DNA of 64,000 bases from positions 310,001 to 374,000 of the forward strand of contig CBDBDZ010000014.1 of the NCBI GenBank assembly GCA_965204215.1, read 5' to 3'. Under the pieces are notes generated by a model. That model made no database searches and was not told the origin of the DNA. It saw nothing but the letters and a program-made list of their open reading frames with translations. The position numbers were made by a program, and so were the translations under genes. How positions within the stretch are numbered: the first letter of the stretch is position 1; each line of letters starts with the position of its first letter. Below, one piece after another: positions 17,361 to 26,686 of the stretch. This stretch comes from CBDBDZ01 sp965204215 (GTDB lineage Bacteria > Pseudomonadota > Gammaproteobacteria > Pseudomonadales > GM7GCV1).

Positions 17361-18566
17361 ATGCGAAAAGAATTAGTTGTAAATTTATCAGCTAATTTAA
17401 TTACTCAGGTCATTACTATTGGCTCTCCCTTGCTGGTTCAATTTCACTTGGTAAGGAACTTAAAATTATCTGACTTAGGTACATGGTACTTAGTGACAGC
17501 TAGTATTGCATTACTTCATTTAGTTATTACTTTTCCACATTATGAGTTGGTTAAGCGTATAGCATCCAGTGAGCAAATATCCAGGTTGTTGGGAACAGCT
17601 TATCTGCTAGGTTTTATCAATGCGCTAGTATTAGCACCAATATTTGTATATTATTTGGTCGAGGTATTGAATATTCACCTTGGGCTAACCCTTATTGCTT
17701 GTACATTACTGGTTTCAACACCAATAGCCTCAGAATTTTTTTTTCAAGGTAAAATTAAAAGTGTATTTGTGTTACAGAGGAAAACCCTGGTCAAAGTCAT
17801 CCTTGTCATTGGTACCTTGCTATTGGTAAGAGGTGAAGACGATTTTTATAAGTTTTTTATTCTCAGCATTTTGTGTATGGCGATGGAACATATCATATGC
17901 TTTGGTTATGTGCTCAAAAACCGATTATTTGGTACGCCAGATTGGTCGGTGTTAAAAGGCATAGTCACAAAGTCCTGGTTGTATATTCCGTTCAGATTAA
18001 GTTATAACACTCTGCCTCACATTTCCTTAATTGCTTTTAAATCGCTTGTTACTTTGGAACTTTTAGCTATTTATTCGATATTCATGCGCATTGTTAATGT
18101 GGCGACTACGGCGGTAACATCGAGTATGGTTGTACTGTTTCCTTATAGTATAAACAAACAAGGCATACAAGAAAACACCATGCAAATATTGGGTGCGAAA
18201 CTGCTGGTGTGTACAGGGCTGATTGCAATGATGATCATATTTCAAGATTATGTTTTGTGGTTTTTTCTGAATCAAAAATTGGAGGGCAGTTTACAAACAG
18301 AGTATATTATTTTGACTTTTTTTATTGTTATTCATACCACTTATAATTTCTTAATATTTAATCAATTTTTGTCAAAATCCAAACTGTTGATTCCCTTGCT
18401 GACAAATATATTGCAACTGTCGGCCTTTTTCCTCTGCACATTTATTTTTACCCAATGGTCAGTGGAGCATTTTTATTCTGTATCCATCATTGTTTCCTCA
18501 TTGGTCAACTTAACATTGTTGGTCGTCTTTATTTACTTAAATAACCGCCTGGTGAGAGTTAACTGA
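17361..18566 (+). CDS. Wzx-like polysaccharide flippase (oligosaccharyl-lipid transporter)
   Basis: A 401-residue polytopic protein with about twelve hydrophobic segments and few charged loops, in the MOP/Wzx style. The N-terminal LVVNLSANLITQVITIGSPL corresponds to TM1. It probably flips the undecaprenyl-linked repeat unit across the inner membrane. Wzx proteins have little sequence conservation, so the call rests on size, topology and its position beside glycosyltransferases. GTG 17355 is an alternative to ATG 17361. The next gene starts 2 bp after its stop. Confidence 0.75.
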   Translation: MRKELVVNLSANLITQVITIGSPLLVQFHLVRNLKLSDLGTWYLVTASIALLHLVITFPHYELVKRIASSEQISRLLGTAYLLGFINALVLAPIFVYYLVEVLNIHLGLTLIACTLLVSTPIASEFFFQGKIKSVFVLQRKTLVKVILVIGTLLLVRGEDDFYKFFILSILCMAMEHIICFGYVLKNRLFGTPDWSVLKGIVTKSWLYIPFRLSYNTLPHISLIAFKSLVTLELLAIYSIFMRIVNVATTAVTSSMVVLFPYSINKQGIQENTMQILGAKLLVCTGLIAMMIIFQDYVLWFFLNQKLEGSLQTEYIILTFFIVIHTTYNFLIFNQFLSKSKLLIPLLTNILQLSAFFLCTFIFTQWSVEHFYSVSIIVSSLVNLTLLVVFIYLNNRLVRVN

Positions 18567-18568
18567 CA

Positions 18569-19756
18569 ATGATTGTTTACGTCTCAGAGAGTTTAAATTC
18601 GAAAAAGCATGGTGGCTCTTCGTTATCTGGTTTAGACTTTCTGCAAATTTTGAGAGTGCACTATAAGGATGTCAATGTTGTAAGTTACGACTATACTCAC
18701 ATGACTCAACAGCAGTTTTACGGGAATATTATCCATTCACTTGGGAAGGTAACACGGCTTAAAACGCTGTACAAGCCTAAAACTTTCGGCTTGCTCAGGC
18801 GCATTAAACAATGCTTGATTTTCCTCCAAAATTTGTTCAAACCTTCGACAATTAACTATTCAGGGAAACAGGGGTTACTTTTTGTCAATTCCTGGTCGAC
18901 TATTATGGAAAGTCACCAATTATTGAACATTGAGGGTTTTAGAAAAATTTGTGTGGTCAGAGGAAACCCGGAATCTTTTATCTGGCAGGGGAAGAGCCAG
19001 AATGGCCAGCAAAATATTGTTGACGCGGCAGATTATCTTAACCTGTTTGATGATCTTGTTTTTGTTTCCAGCAGTGGCATGCAGGGTTGGCAACCCTATT
19101 TAAGAGAGCAAATTAATAGTCATTACTTGCCAAACTCAATTGATGAACATGAAGTCAACGCACTAATATCTTCCAGTAAAGATGATTTCTTACCAACTTT
19201 AGGGTTTAAAAAAGATATTTTAAACCTTGTCGCTATTGGTTCTGTACAAACTCGCAAAGGTCAGGATATGTTGTTGAAGGTCGCTGAATATCTGGCAAAA
19301 GAAAACTTGACGTTTACGATTCATATCGTCGGTGTTGTATCCAATCAATGGGGCGGAAATAAAATTAAACAAGTCATTTTAACATCGACTATGGCATCGA
19401 ATTTTGTCTTCCATGGACATAGAGAAGATGCGTTGACTTTTGCCAGATGTGCTGACATTTGTTTGTTTCCAAGCAGGGCAGAAGCTTTTCCCAGAACGGT
19501 AGCGGAATACATGGCTCTGGGAAGCGCAATTGTTTCAACAGACGTTTCAGGGGTGACCGAAATGATTGAGCACGGTGTTAATGGCATGCTCTGTGCTCAG
19601 GATGATTCACAAAAAATGGCTGAGTATATTGTGTTACTCGCCAATAATTCGCAATTGTGCGAAAAGTTAAAAGAAGCCGCTCGTACCAGGTATTTAAACA
19701 GTTTTGCAAAGCGTCATCAAATAGCCAGGGCAATAGACATATTTAATAAGCTATAG
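18569..19756 (+). CDS. Glycosyltransferase family 4
   Basis: A 395-residue GT-B enzyme. The C-terminal GT1/GT4 domain shows GSVQTRKGQDMLL, IHIVGVV, FHGHREDA, and the donor-binding E(x7)E motif in SRAEAFPRTVAEYMALG. It is a retaining transferase adding one sugar of the repeat unit. The N terminus (VYVSESLNSKKHGGSSLSG) has the acceptor-side glycine loop. Donor is unknown. It lies in a tight run with the flippase and the following large gene. Confidence 0.85.
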   Translation: MIVYVSESLNSKKHGGSSLSGLDFLQILRVHYKDVNVVSYDYTHMTQQQFYGNIIHSLGKVTRLKTLYKPKTFGLLRRIKQCLIFLQNLFKPSTINYSGKQGLLFVNSWSTIMESHQLLNIEGFRKICVVRGNPESFIWQGKSQNGQQNIVDAADYLNLFDDLVFVSSSGMQGWQPYLREQINSHYLPNSIDEHEVNALISSSKDDFLPTLGFKKDILNLVAIGSVQTRKGQDMLLKVAEYLAKENLTFTIHIVGVVSNQWGGNKIKQVILTSTMASNFVFHGHREDALTFARCADICLFPSRAEAFPRTVAEYMALGSAIVSTDVSGVTEMIEHGVNGMLCAQDDSQKMAEYIVLLANNSQLCEKLKEAARTRYLNSFAKRHQIARAIDIFNKL

Positions 19757-19763
19757 CCAAGTA

Positions 19764-21524
19764 GTGTCAAATATACATGAATATTTAGCAATAGCATTTA
19801 CGGTAAAGGACTGTGAGCGGTTCAATCGCTATGCTAAAAAAGACGGTTGTTTTATCAAGGTCTATTTGTGTAATTATGCTTCGAAGAAAAGTGAACTACC
19901 CAGCTTTAGTCATATCAAGGTTGTCTATACTATTGGGGATTTTTGGGATGTATTGAAGCAAAGTGGGTATTTTCAGATTGTAGGGCAAAGAACATTAGCG
20001 TTGTCGGAGCAATTGTTTAATAGCTATTATCGTACTGAAAGCAGTACACCGGAAATTGAAGGAATGTTAACAGCGATAAAGCCTAAAGCCACTGACAAAG
20101 AAATCTGGCCTTACCTGCGTGCACTTTTTGAAATGAGCATTGTTATCAAGCAAATAAACCCTGAAAAGATTTTGATTCGCGCTGCAAACAATGAAAAAAT
20201 TATTGCCATAGGTAGCGAGTATGACTCATTAGCTCATCTGGTAAAATATAATAGTTACCATCGAATCAGTACGCTTCGAATTGCGGCACATCAGCAACTT
20301 GATGTGATTTGCTTAAGTCGGAGTTTGAGAGATACCATCAGGTACTATTTTGCTAAGAAACTCCTTTTTCCTACAATAGGGCTGCTTAAATACCTGCTTT
20401 TTTTGATGAATAGATTAAAATCAATAAATGAAGATAATAAGTTGCCCGAAAACATTCAAACACTATGTATTAGCCAGGCACCGCTACATTGTTCAAAATT
20501 AGAGAGATATTTAAAGGTTCAAGAAGATACTTTAATTATTCGTGATTACGCTTATCAGGTCAGTGGTACAACTTATACAGGGCAAAGAAAATACGTCAAT
20601 CTCGATTCTTTTCGCAAATGTTTTAAAGGGTGGAATTTTTTTACTAAATTGCCTGAACTGGACACATCAGAGTATTCCAATTTAATGTTCCAGAACATTA
20701 GTATAGGGAATGATTTGGTTCAACAGCTTAATCAGCTGGTTAAGCGCTACCCCGAGTATGGTAATGTCTTTGATTCCTTACAAACGATTATCGCCAGTAA
20801 AGCTCCAAAAACAATATATTTAGGCAATGATCAAGTCTTCAGTTCAATTGTGGCATCGAGTATTGCCAGGTTATCTTCAATTCCAACGATAACATTGCAA
20901 CACGGTTGGATTGGTGACCCTCCAATTCCCAATATTCCCTTAAATAGTGACAAAGTGGTTTTATTTAATCAATATTCAATTGATTGTATGACCCGTTATG
21001 GGGTACCCAAAGAACAAATTAAATTTAACCGTACTCTTGTTGGCGCGAGTGAACCTGTTAAATTATCCAAAGATGCAACGATTGCTAACATTTTATTGGT
21101 TTCGCAATACTACAGATCGTTTCGAGTTAATGCACTACCTCGGTTTTACGAATTGGCTTCTGACTTTCCAGATATTGAGTTTTGTATTCGGCTAAGTCCT
21201 AAGGAAAACAATACTTTGTTGTTTGAAAAGCCAGATTTGCCTAATTTAACGCTCGATAGTTATCAATCTGCCACAGAATCATTAATGGCATCAAACCTGG
21301 TGATAGGATGCAATTCGACAATGTTATATGAAGCCATGCTACAGGGTAAAATTATTTTAGTAATGGACTTGCCTTTTGAAGCGGACAATCCATTTCTGAC
21401 ATTAGAAAATCTATTGCCAGTTGATGGCAAATGGAGTGATACTCTGCACCGATTAGTGACATCAGTGCGCTTTAGGGAATCTGTTGTGCAAAAACAAGAA
21501 GCAGTATTAAAACAACTTTATTAA
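19764..21524 (+). CDS. Large putative glycosyltransferase of unrecognised family (586 aa)
   Basis: No confident family match. The C-terminal half looks like a GT-B nucleotide-sugar domain of the capsule or sialyltransferase kind: TIYLGNDQVFSS, TITLQHGWIGDP, VVLFNQYSIDCM, ILLVSQYYRSF, and CNSTMLYEAMLQGK near the end. Such HG…ST patterns occur in CMP-sugar and CDP-glycerol transferases. Because the locus makes a CMP-nonulosonate and no other candidate transferase is obvious, this is my best guess for the legionaminyltransferase. The start is GTG, 7 bp after the preceding gene. Confidence 0.6.
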   Translation: MSNIHEYLAIAFTVKDCERFNRYAKKDGCFIKVYLCNYASKKSELPSFSHIKVVYTIGDFWDVLKQSGYFQIVGQRTLALSEQLFNSYYRTESSTPEIEGMLTAIKPKATDKEIWPYLRALFEMSIVIKQINPEKILIRAANNEKIIAIGSEYDSLAHLVKYNSYHRISTLRIAAHQQLDVICLSRSLRDTIRYYFAKKLLFPTIGLLKYLLFLMNRLKSINEDNKLPENIQTLCISQAPLHCSKLERYLKVQEDTLIIRDYAYQVSGTTYTGQRKYVNLDSFRKCFKGWNFFTKLPELDTSEYSNLMFQNISIGNDLVQQLNQLVKRYPEYGNVFDSLQTIIASKAPKTIYLGNDQVFSSIVASSIARLSSIPTITLQHGWIGDPPIPNIPLNSDKVVLFNQYSIDCMTRYGVPKEQIKFNRTLVGASEPVKLSKDATIANILLVSQYYRSFRVNALPRFYELASDFPDIEFCIRLSPKENNTLLFEKPDLPNLTLDSYQSATESLMASNLVIGCNSTMLYEAMLQGKIILVMDLPFEADNPFLTLENLLPVDGKWSDTLHRLVTSVRFRESVVQKQEAVLKQLY

Positions 21525-21527
21525 CCC

Positions 21528-21646
21528 GAGAGCCTTGCACGATTACTGCGCTTTTAAAAACATGCTCAAAATACTCATTTACTGCCCCAAAGTTCACATA
21601 TTTTTGTCTTGTATTTTCATCGCTCGCGACATTGTGCAAAGCCCTC
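21528..21646 (+). mobile_element. Family C MITE-like element, copy 2 (shortened)
   Basis: 119 bp with ends GAGAGCCTTGCACGATTACT and ATTGTGCAAAGCCCTC, flanked by a perfect AACCC duplication (21523–21527 and 21647–21651). It is about 21 bp shorter than the 140-bp copies through small internal deletions. It separates the glycosyltransferase from legC. The TSD begins with the last two bases of the preceding stop codon. Confidence 0.88.
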
Positions 21647-21682
21647 AACCCATACTTTAAATATATCTGAAAGAGCTGTACA

Positions 21683-22855
21683 TTGTTAACTGAACATCAA
21701 ATCAGTGCTTTCATTGACTTCGTTAGAGAGCTATACCAATCAGATAATGTGCCTTTGCATAGGCCTTTGTTTGAAGGCAATGAAAAAATCTACTTACAAA
21801 ACTGTATTGATTCAACATTTGTATCGTCAGTTGGCGCTAAAGTGAATGACTTTGAGAGTGCTTTATCGCAATTTACAGGCGCCGAATATGTGATTGCAAC
21901 AAGTAATGGAACAGCTGCTTTGCATGCGGCATTAACATTAGCAGGTGTTGACGAAAATACAGAAGTTATTACGCAAGCCTTAACTTTTGTCGGTACTTGC
22001 AACCCAGTCAAATACCTTGGAGCGAGTCTTATTTTTATTGATGTTGCCAGGGATACCTTAGGATTATGCCCCTGTGCTTTGGAACGCTATCTGCTATCTC
22101 ATGTTACTATGAAAAATGGAGTAGCAACCAATAAAACGACAGGTAAGATTATTAAAGTTTGCGTACCCATGCACACCTTTGGTCACCCTTGTGCGGTGGA
22201 AGAAATTGTTGAAATTTGTGATAGTTACAATATTGTTGTAATAGAAGATGCAGCAGAGTCTCTTGGAAGTTTTTCAACAGGCAAACATACAGGAACTATG
22301 GGTATTGCAGGTGTGCTTAGTTTCAATGGGAACAAGGTCATTACCACTGGAGGAGGAGGTGCCATTATCACCAATGATGAAAAATTTGCCAGGCAAGCCA
22401 GACATATAACCACTACAGCTAAAGTTCCGCACCCCTATTTATTCTTACATGATGAAATCGGCTTTAATTACAGGATGCCCAATCTTAATGCGGCGTTAGG
22501 TTGTGCACAAATGGAAAAGCTGTCACAGATGTTAGCGCATAAAAGAGTCATTACTAATCAATATAAACAGCACTTTGTGAACAGCCATATTCAATTTTTT
22601 CAAGAGCCAGAAGGTGCCAGGAGCAATTATTGGCTCAATACCATCTTGTTGGAAAACCAGCAAGAGCGGGATGAATTTTTGGAAAAAACCAACGCTGCGG
22701 GTATTGAGACAAGACCAGCCTGGACATTAATGCCGGATCTTGATATTTTTGCATTATCAGAGCACGATGGTTTAAAAAATTCAATAGAATTGGCCTCGTG
22801 TATAGTCAATATTCCATCCAGCGTACCTTCTGAAATACAACGTAACTTACAATGA
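21683..22855 (+). CDS. legC: PLP-dependent aminotransferase, LegC family
   Basis: A 390-residue DegT/DnrJ/EryC1 aminotransferase. The N-terminal signature (VPLHRPLFEGNEKIYLQ then STFVSSVGAKV) is that of LegC-type enzymes. Other marks are TSNGTAALHAAL for PLP phosphate, EDAAESLG, and the Schiff-base Lys in FNGNKVITTGGGG. It aminates C4 of the 4-keto-6-deoxy sugar made by LegB. The start is TTG. The stop overlaps the legB start (ATGA). It lies about 7 kb from the rest of the legionaminic genes. Confidence 0.9.
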   Translation: MLTEHQISAFIDFVRELYQSDNVPLHRPLFEGNEKIYLQNCIDSTFVSSVGAKVNDFESALSQFTGAEYVIATSNGTAALHAALTLAGVDENTEVITQALTFVGTCNPVKYLGASLIFIDVARDTLGLCPCALERYLLSHVTMKNGVATNKTTGKIIKVCVPMHTFGHPCAVEEIVEICDSYNIVVIEDAAESLGSFSTGKHTGTMGIAGVLSFNGNKVITTGGGGAIITNDEKFARQARHITTTAKVPHPYLFLHDEIGFNYRMPNLNAALGCAQMEKLSQMLAHKRVITNQYKQHFVNSHIQFFQEPEGARSNYWLNTILLENQQERDEFLEKTNAAGIETRPAWTLMPDLDIFALSEHDGLKNSIELASCIVNIPSSVPSEIQRNLQ

Positions 22856-24039
22856 ATATTTTCGAAATTTTAGGTCGGCACCATTCGTTATTCGATAGCG
22901 ACTTGAATAACGTACAGACAACTTTGTTAGATGAAATCAAAAAAAGTCGTTTTTTGGTCATAGGTGGTGCGGGTTCAATCGGTCAGGCGGTTACTAAAGA
23001 ACTATTTAAGCGTAACCCCAAAAAACTGCATGTTGTTGATATCAGTGAAAACAATATGGTTGAACTGGTCAGGGACGTTCGAAGTACGGCTGGTTATATT
23101 GATGGCGATTTTCGAACCTTTGCCATAGACTGTGGAGCTATAGAGTTTGAAGCATTGATGGCTGTGGAAGGACCTTATGATTATGTATTCAATCTTTCGG
23201 CATTAAAACACGTTAGAAGTGAAAAAGACCCTTATACATTGATGCGGATGTTGAGTGTTAATATTTTAAATACAATAAAGACGTTTAAGTTATCGCACGA
23301 GTTGGGGGCAAAAAAATATTTTTGTGTCTCTACAGATAAAGCGGCAAATCCAGTAAGCATGATGGGCGCAAGTAAGCGTATTATGGAACTTTTTTTAATG
23401 CGAGAAAGTGAAAAAATGCCAGTTTCAATGGCACGATTTGCCAATGTGGCATTTTCAGATGGGTCGCTTTTGCATGGTTTTTCGCAAAGGCTTGCCAAAC
23501 AACAACCTATTGCGGCCCCTAAAGATGTGCTTCGCTATTTTATTACACCGCAAGAGTCAGGCGAACTTTGTTTGATGTCAGGAATTTTTGGTGAGAACCG
23601 GGAGATATTTTTCCCTAAATTAAACAGCGAATTGAATTTGACAAAATTTTCAGACATTGCAGAACGCTACTTGAAGACTCAGGGCTATGAACCTTATTAT
23701 TGTGATAATGAAGATGATGCTCGCAATAAATGTTCTGAACTTATCCTCAAAAAGCAATGGCCGTGCTACTTTTTTGATAGCGACACTACTGGGGAAAAAG
23801 ATTATGAGGAATTTTTCACAGGTAAAGAGCGCCTGGATATGCAGCGTTATAAAGGGTTAGGAGTTATTAACCATCAAGCGAGTTATAACAGTGAAAAGCT
23901 TGATAAGTTTATTATTGACATTGAAATGTTAAAAAGCAAAGGGCGTTGGGAAAAGCAGGTATTGGTTGATTTATTTTTAAGTTTAGTTCCTGAGTTCGCG
24001 CACATGGAAACGGGAAGGTATCTGGATCAGAAAATGTAA
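22852..24039 (+). CDS. legB: NDP-N-acetylglucosamine 4,6-dehydratase, LegB-like
   Basis: A 395-residue SDR of the CapD/FlaA1 dehydratase type: Rossmann motif VIGGAGSIGQAV at about residues 36–47, NLSALKHVRSEKDP, and the STDKA with MMGASK pair that replaces the usual YxxxK in these dehydratases. An extended C-terminal half (about 120 residues after the core) matches the longer LegB group. It removes water to give the 4-keto-6-deoxy intermediate used by LegC. Whether the nucleotide is GDP or UDP cannot be read from sequence; the PtmE-like gene favours GDP. Confidence 0.88.
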   Translation: MNIFEILGRHHSLFDSDLNNVQTTLLDEIKKSRFLVIGGAGSIGQAVTKELFKRNPKKLHVVDISENNMVELVRDVRSTAGYIDGDFRTFAIDCGAIEFEALMAVEGPYDYVFNLSALKHVRSEKDPYTLMRMLSVNILNTIKTFKLSHELGAKKYFCVSTDKAANPVSMMGASKRIMELFLMRESEKMPVSMARFANVAFSDGSLLHGFSQRLAKQQPIAAPKDVLRYFITPQESGELCLMSGIFGENREIFFPKLNSELNLTKFSDIAERYLKTQGYEPYYCDNEDDARNKCSELILKKQWPCYFFDSDTTGEKDYEEFFTGKERLDMQRYKGLGVINHQASYNSEKLDKFIIDIEMLKSKGRWEKQVLVDLFLSLVPEFAHMETGRYLDQKM

Positions 24040-24063
24040 TTATTTTATTGCGGTAGCTGTGCA

Positions 24064-25389
24064 TTGAATTTACGTCTAACAAGTAATCTTTGGAATAGTA
24101 GAGTTTATTATTTCATTCTTTTTCTGGTGGTATTAAGTTTTTACTTAATCAAACCTCTGATTACGGATGAGCGCGTGCATATGCATTTTATCCATCTTAT
24201 TGGTAATGGTTATACGCCTTTTGTCGATTTTTGGGATCACCACTTTCCTTTATTATGGTATGTTTTTGCAATTATAAAGCTTGCACCGGGTATTTTGGGA
24301 AAGGTTTTCGTTGCGAGGGTCATTCAAACACTCATTTGGGTGCTTGCATTTTATTTTTTGGATAAAGCCACAAAGGTTAAATATTCACTGGGCATCAGTA
24401 TTTTGTTGATGTCGGTTTCGCTTTTTCCTCACTTTGATTTTTTTGAATTGAGGCCAGAGTTTCTATGTTTACCTTTGATAACCTATATTATTTATTTTTC
24501 CGGACTAGACAAGCCTAACCCTAAACAAATAATTCTGGTTTTGTTGGGTTGTGCTATAGCGATTTTTACTACCCCCAGAATTTATTTCTTTTTAATACCT
24601 CTAGGGATGCTACTATGGGTAAGAGAAGGCTTCTTGCAGACATTTAGGTATGCTATTCCTGCCATACTGGTGCTTATTGCCTTTTTGTTTATCTTTGATT
24701 GGCAAGATTTATATTTTTTTGTATTTTTTATTAATACAAAGTGGTCTTGTGATCATCCCGTTATTTGGGGAACTGTTTGGTTTTCATTATTAGCAATTAA
24801 TTTTATCTTTTTCCTTGTGACTTTATATTTCAAGGATTGGTTTAAAGCGTCGTTATATATAGCGCTGTTTATTACTTTGTGGTTAGAGAGTTCTCCATTC
24901 CCAAGTCAGTCGACTTTATTTATGAATACACTATCAATCTATGTTGGCTTAACGCTATTACAGAGAGTAAAATTTATAGCGCTACAGTGGCACTATCCAT
25001 TGCTATTTGGAATGTCGGTTATAGTGTTTATTATATTGATGCCATTTCACCATAAATTCCTTTTTAAGTATGGTTTTCTATTTCATGAGTTACCAGTTTA
25101 TGAAAAGTCTTACAAAGAATTAAAAGGAAAATACTTTCATTTAGAAGGTTTTGGATTTAGAAGTCGATTTTTAGATGGTTACACCGAACCGCTCTTTCAT
25201 AATGGCTATTCCTACTTTGGGTTTTACCAGGATTGTATTCTTGACAATCAATATAAAGCTATCATTGATTATAACCGTAAGCGAGGAAGAGATATAACCT
25301 ACTTTAAATCTGATAAACCAGTCATCCATATTGATGATTCTATCAAAGGAACGATTGAGAAGATGAAAAGCTATGTCAATCAACAATGA
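24064..25389 (+). CDS. GT-C type membrane glycosyltransferase
   Basis: A 441-residue protein with about ten membrane helices and a C-terminal soluble tail. An early periplasmic loop has Asp-Glu (D35, E36 in LITDERVHM) and the YTPFVDFWDHHFPLLWY segment, like the catalytic loop of ArnT/PMT-type enzymes. GT-C enzymes take sugars from polyprenyl-phosphate donors on the outer face of the inner membrane. The genes that follow look like a polyprenyl-phosphate-pentose pathway, which would supply such a donor. The start is TTG. Acceptor is unknown. Confidence 0.7.
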   Translation: MNLRLTSNLWNSRVYYFILFLVVLSFYLIKPLITDERVHMHFIHLIGNGYTPFVDFWDHHFPLLWYVFAIIKLAPGILGKVFVARVIQTLIWVLAFYFLDKATKVKYSLGISILLMSVSLFPHFDFFELRPEFLCLPLITYIIYFSGLDKPNPKQIILVLLGCAIAIFTTPRIYFFLIPLGMLLWVREGFLQTFRYAIPAILVLIAFLFIFDWQDLYFFVFFINTKWSCDHPVIWGTVWFSLLAINFIFFLVTLYFKDWFKASLYIALFITLWLESSPFPSQSTLFMNTLSIYVGLTLLQRVKFIALQWHYPLLFGMSVIVFIILMPFHHKFLFKYGFLFHELPVYEKSYKELKGKYFHLEGFGFRSRFLDGYTEPLFHNGYSYFGFYQDCILDNQYKAIIDYNRKRGRDITYFKSDKPVIHIDDSIKGTIEKMKSYVNQQ

Positions 25390-25391
25390 TT

Positions 25392-25561
25392 ATTAACCTG
25401 ACAATAAAATATCGCTCCTGCGTATTTTATTACTCACCATTAAAATACTAGCGAAAATATGCGAATTTTATTGTATTTCAATGGTTCGCGACCAAGCTAT
25501 CGCTCGTCGGCGGCACTTCCTTGAGCCACATATTAGCTCGGTATTTTCATGTCGAATTAAT
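25392..25561 (+). repeat. Family D repeat, copy 2 (long form with inner inverted repeat)
   Basis: A 170-bp segment with ends ATTAACCTG and CGAATTAAT. The left part is an inverted repeat with perfect 10-bp arms (ACAATAAAAT 25401–25410 and ATTTTATTGT 25465–25474). The right part (25485–25561) matches copy 1 in inverse orientation, including CACTTCCTTGAGCCACATAT. It fills the gap between the GT-C gene and the UbiA-type gene. Confidence 0.65.
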
Positions 25562-25577
25562 CAAATTGATGAGCTTA

Positions 25578-26435
25578 ATGAAATCTATTTTAAAATTATT
25601 CAGAGTTAAACATTGGGTAAAAAATGGTTTTATTTTTGTGCCGACATTAGTGTCGGGTAACATCTTTAATACTCACCTGTTTGCCGATGTATTTCTGGTA
25701 TTTCTGATTTTTTGTTTGGCGTCCAGTGTGGTTTATATTTTTAATGACATTCAGGACATCGAAGAAGATAAGCGTCATCCAATCAAACGATTTCGACCAT
25801 TGCCTCTAGGTGATATTAGCATTGCAGCAGCGCGAGGTTACCAATTATTACTTATGGTTTCTATTGCCGCGTTAGTTTATGTGACGGGAAGTGGTATTGT
25901 TACCTATATAGCCAGTTACATCATGCTCAATTATTTATACTCTAAATGGATTCGAAATATTGCATTATTGGATGTAATGGTTATTGCAATAGGCTTCGTA
26001 ATAAGAGTTCAAGCAGGTGTTTGGGCTGCTGACATTGAATCTTCACACTGGTTAATTGCAATGACTTTCTCAATATGCATGTTGTTGGCATTGGGCAAAC
26101 GCAAGGCAGAAATTGTTCATACAGATGGGATAAGCTCGAGGGTCTCGTTGACTGCTTATAATATTGATTTAATCAACATGTTACAGATTTTGTTTGTCTG
26201 CTGCACGAGTATTTTTTATGTTATGTACACCTTGTTCACAACTAATTTTCCAGGTGAGACTGGATTATTGTTTTATTCATCAATATTTGTAATAGCTGGA
26301 CTGTGTCGATATTTACAAATATCAACTTCCGAATACATGATTGAAGAACCCACTAATATTGTGTTTCGAGACAAATTTATCTTGATATCCATCAGTCTCT
26401 GGGTGCTTTTCTTTATGGTTTGTATCTTTATTTAG
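25578..26435 (+). CDS. UbiA-superfamily prenyltransferase, probable polyprenyl-phosphate phosphoribosyltransferase
   Basis: A 285-residue membrane protein starting KSILKLFRVKHWVKN, typical of the decaprenyl-phosphate 5-phosphoribosyltransferase branch of UbiA. The metal/diphosphate motif NDxxDxxxD is intact (N56, D57, D60, D64), with several hydrophobic helices after it. This branch transfers phosphoribose from PRPP to polyprenyl phosphate, the first step to lipid-linked D-arabinofuranose. ATG 25578 fits the family start; TTG 25521 and ATG 25569 are alternatives. GMC, SDR and HAD genes downstream could complete the pathway. Confidence 0.8.
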   Translation: MKSILKLFRVKHWVKNGFIFVPTLVSGNIFNTHLFADVFLVFLIFCLASSVVYIFNDIQDIEEDKRHPIKRFRPLPLGDISIAAARGYQLLLMVSIAALVYVTGSGIVTYIASYIMLNYLYSKWIRNIALLDVMVIAIGFVIRVQAGVWAADIESSHWLIAMTFSICMLLALGKRKAEIVHTDGISSRVSLTAYNIDLINMLQILFVCCTSIFYVMYTLFTTNFPGETGLLFYSSIFVIAGLCRYLQISTSEYMIEEPTNIVFRDKFILISISLWVLFFMVCIFI

Positions 26436-26442
26436 GTTTTAA

Positions 26443-26683
26443 CCTAGACCTCGCAGTTGAACGCTAATTTTACTCCCAAGAGTTTGAATGTTATCGATAA
26501 GCCCTTATTCTTCGATTCACTTCATAAGTGAATTGCAAATCGCTACCTGGTTTTACAGCCCTTTTCAGTTCACACTGCTGCGTTATGGCTTTTGGCAAGG
26601 GCTACAACCATTACCTGCAAGCCATGTCTTGCATTATTTCCTGAAAATAACTGTAATTTCCAGGTTCAACTGCGGAATCCAGG
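26443..26683 (+). mobile_element. Family A MITE-like element, copy 3
   Basis: A 241-bp element with ends CCTAGACCTCGCAGTTGAAC and GTTCAACTGCGGAATCCAGG. It is the most diverged A copy, and its flanks (TTTAA and TCTAT) do not form a clean target duplication, so it may be older or rearranged. It begins 7 bp after the UbiA-type gene and ends 3 bp before the next start codon. Confidence 0.85.
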
Positions 26684-26686
26684 TCT

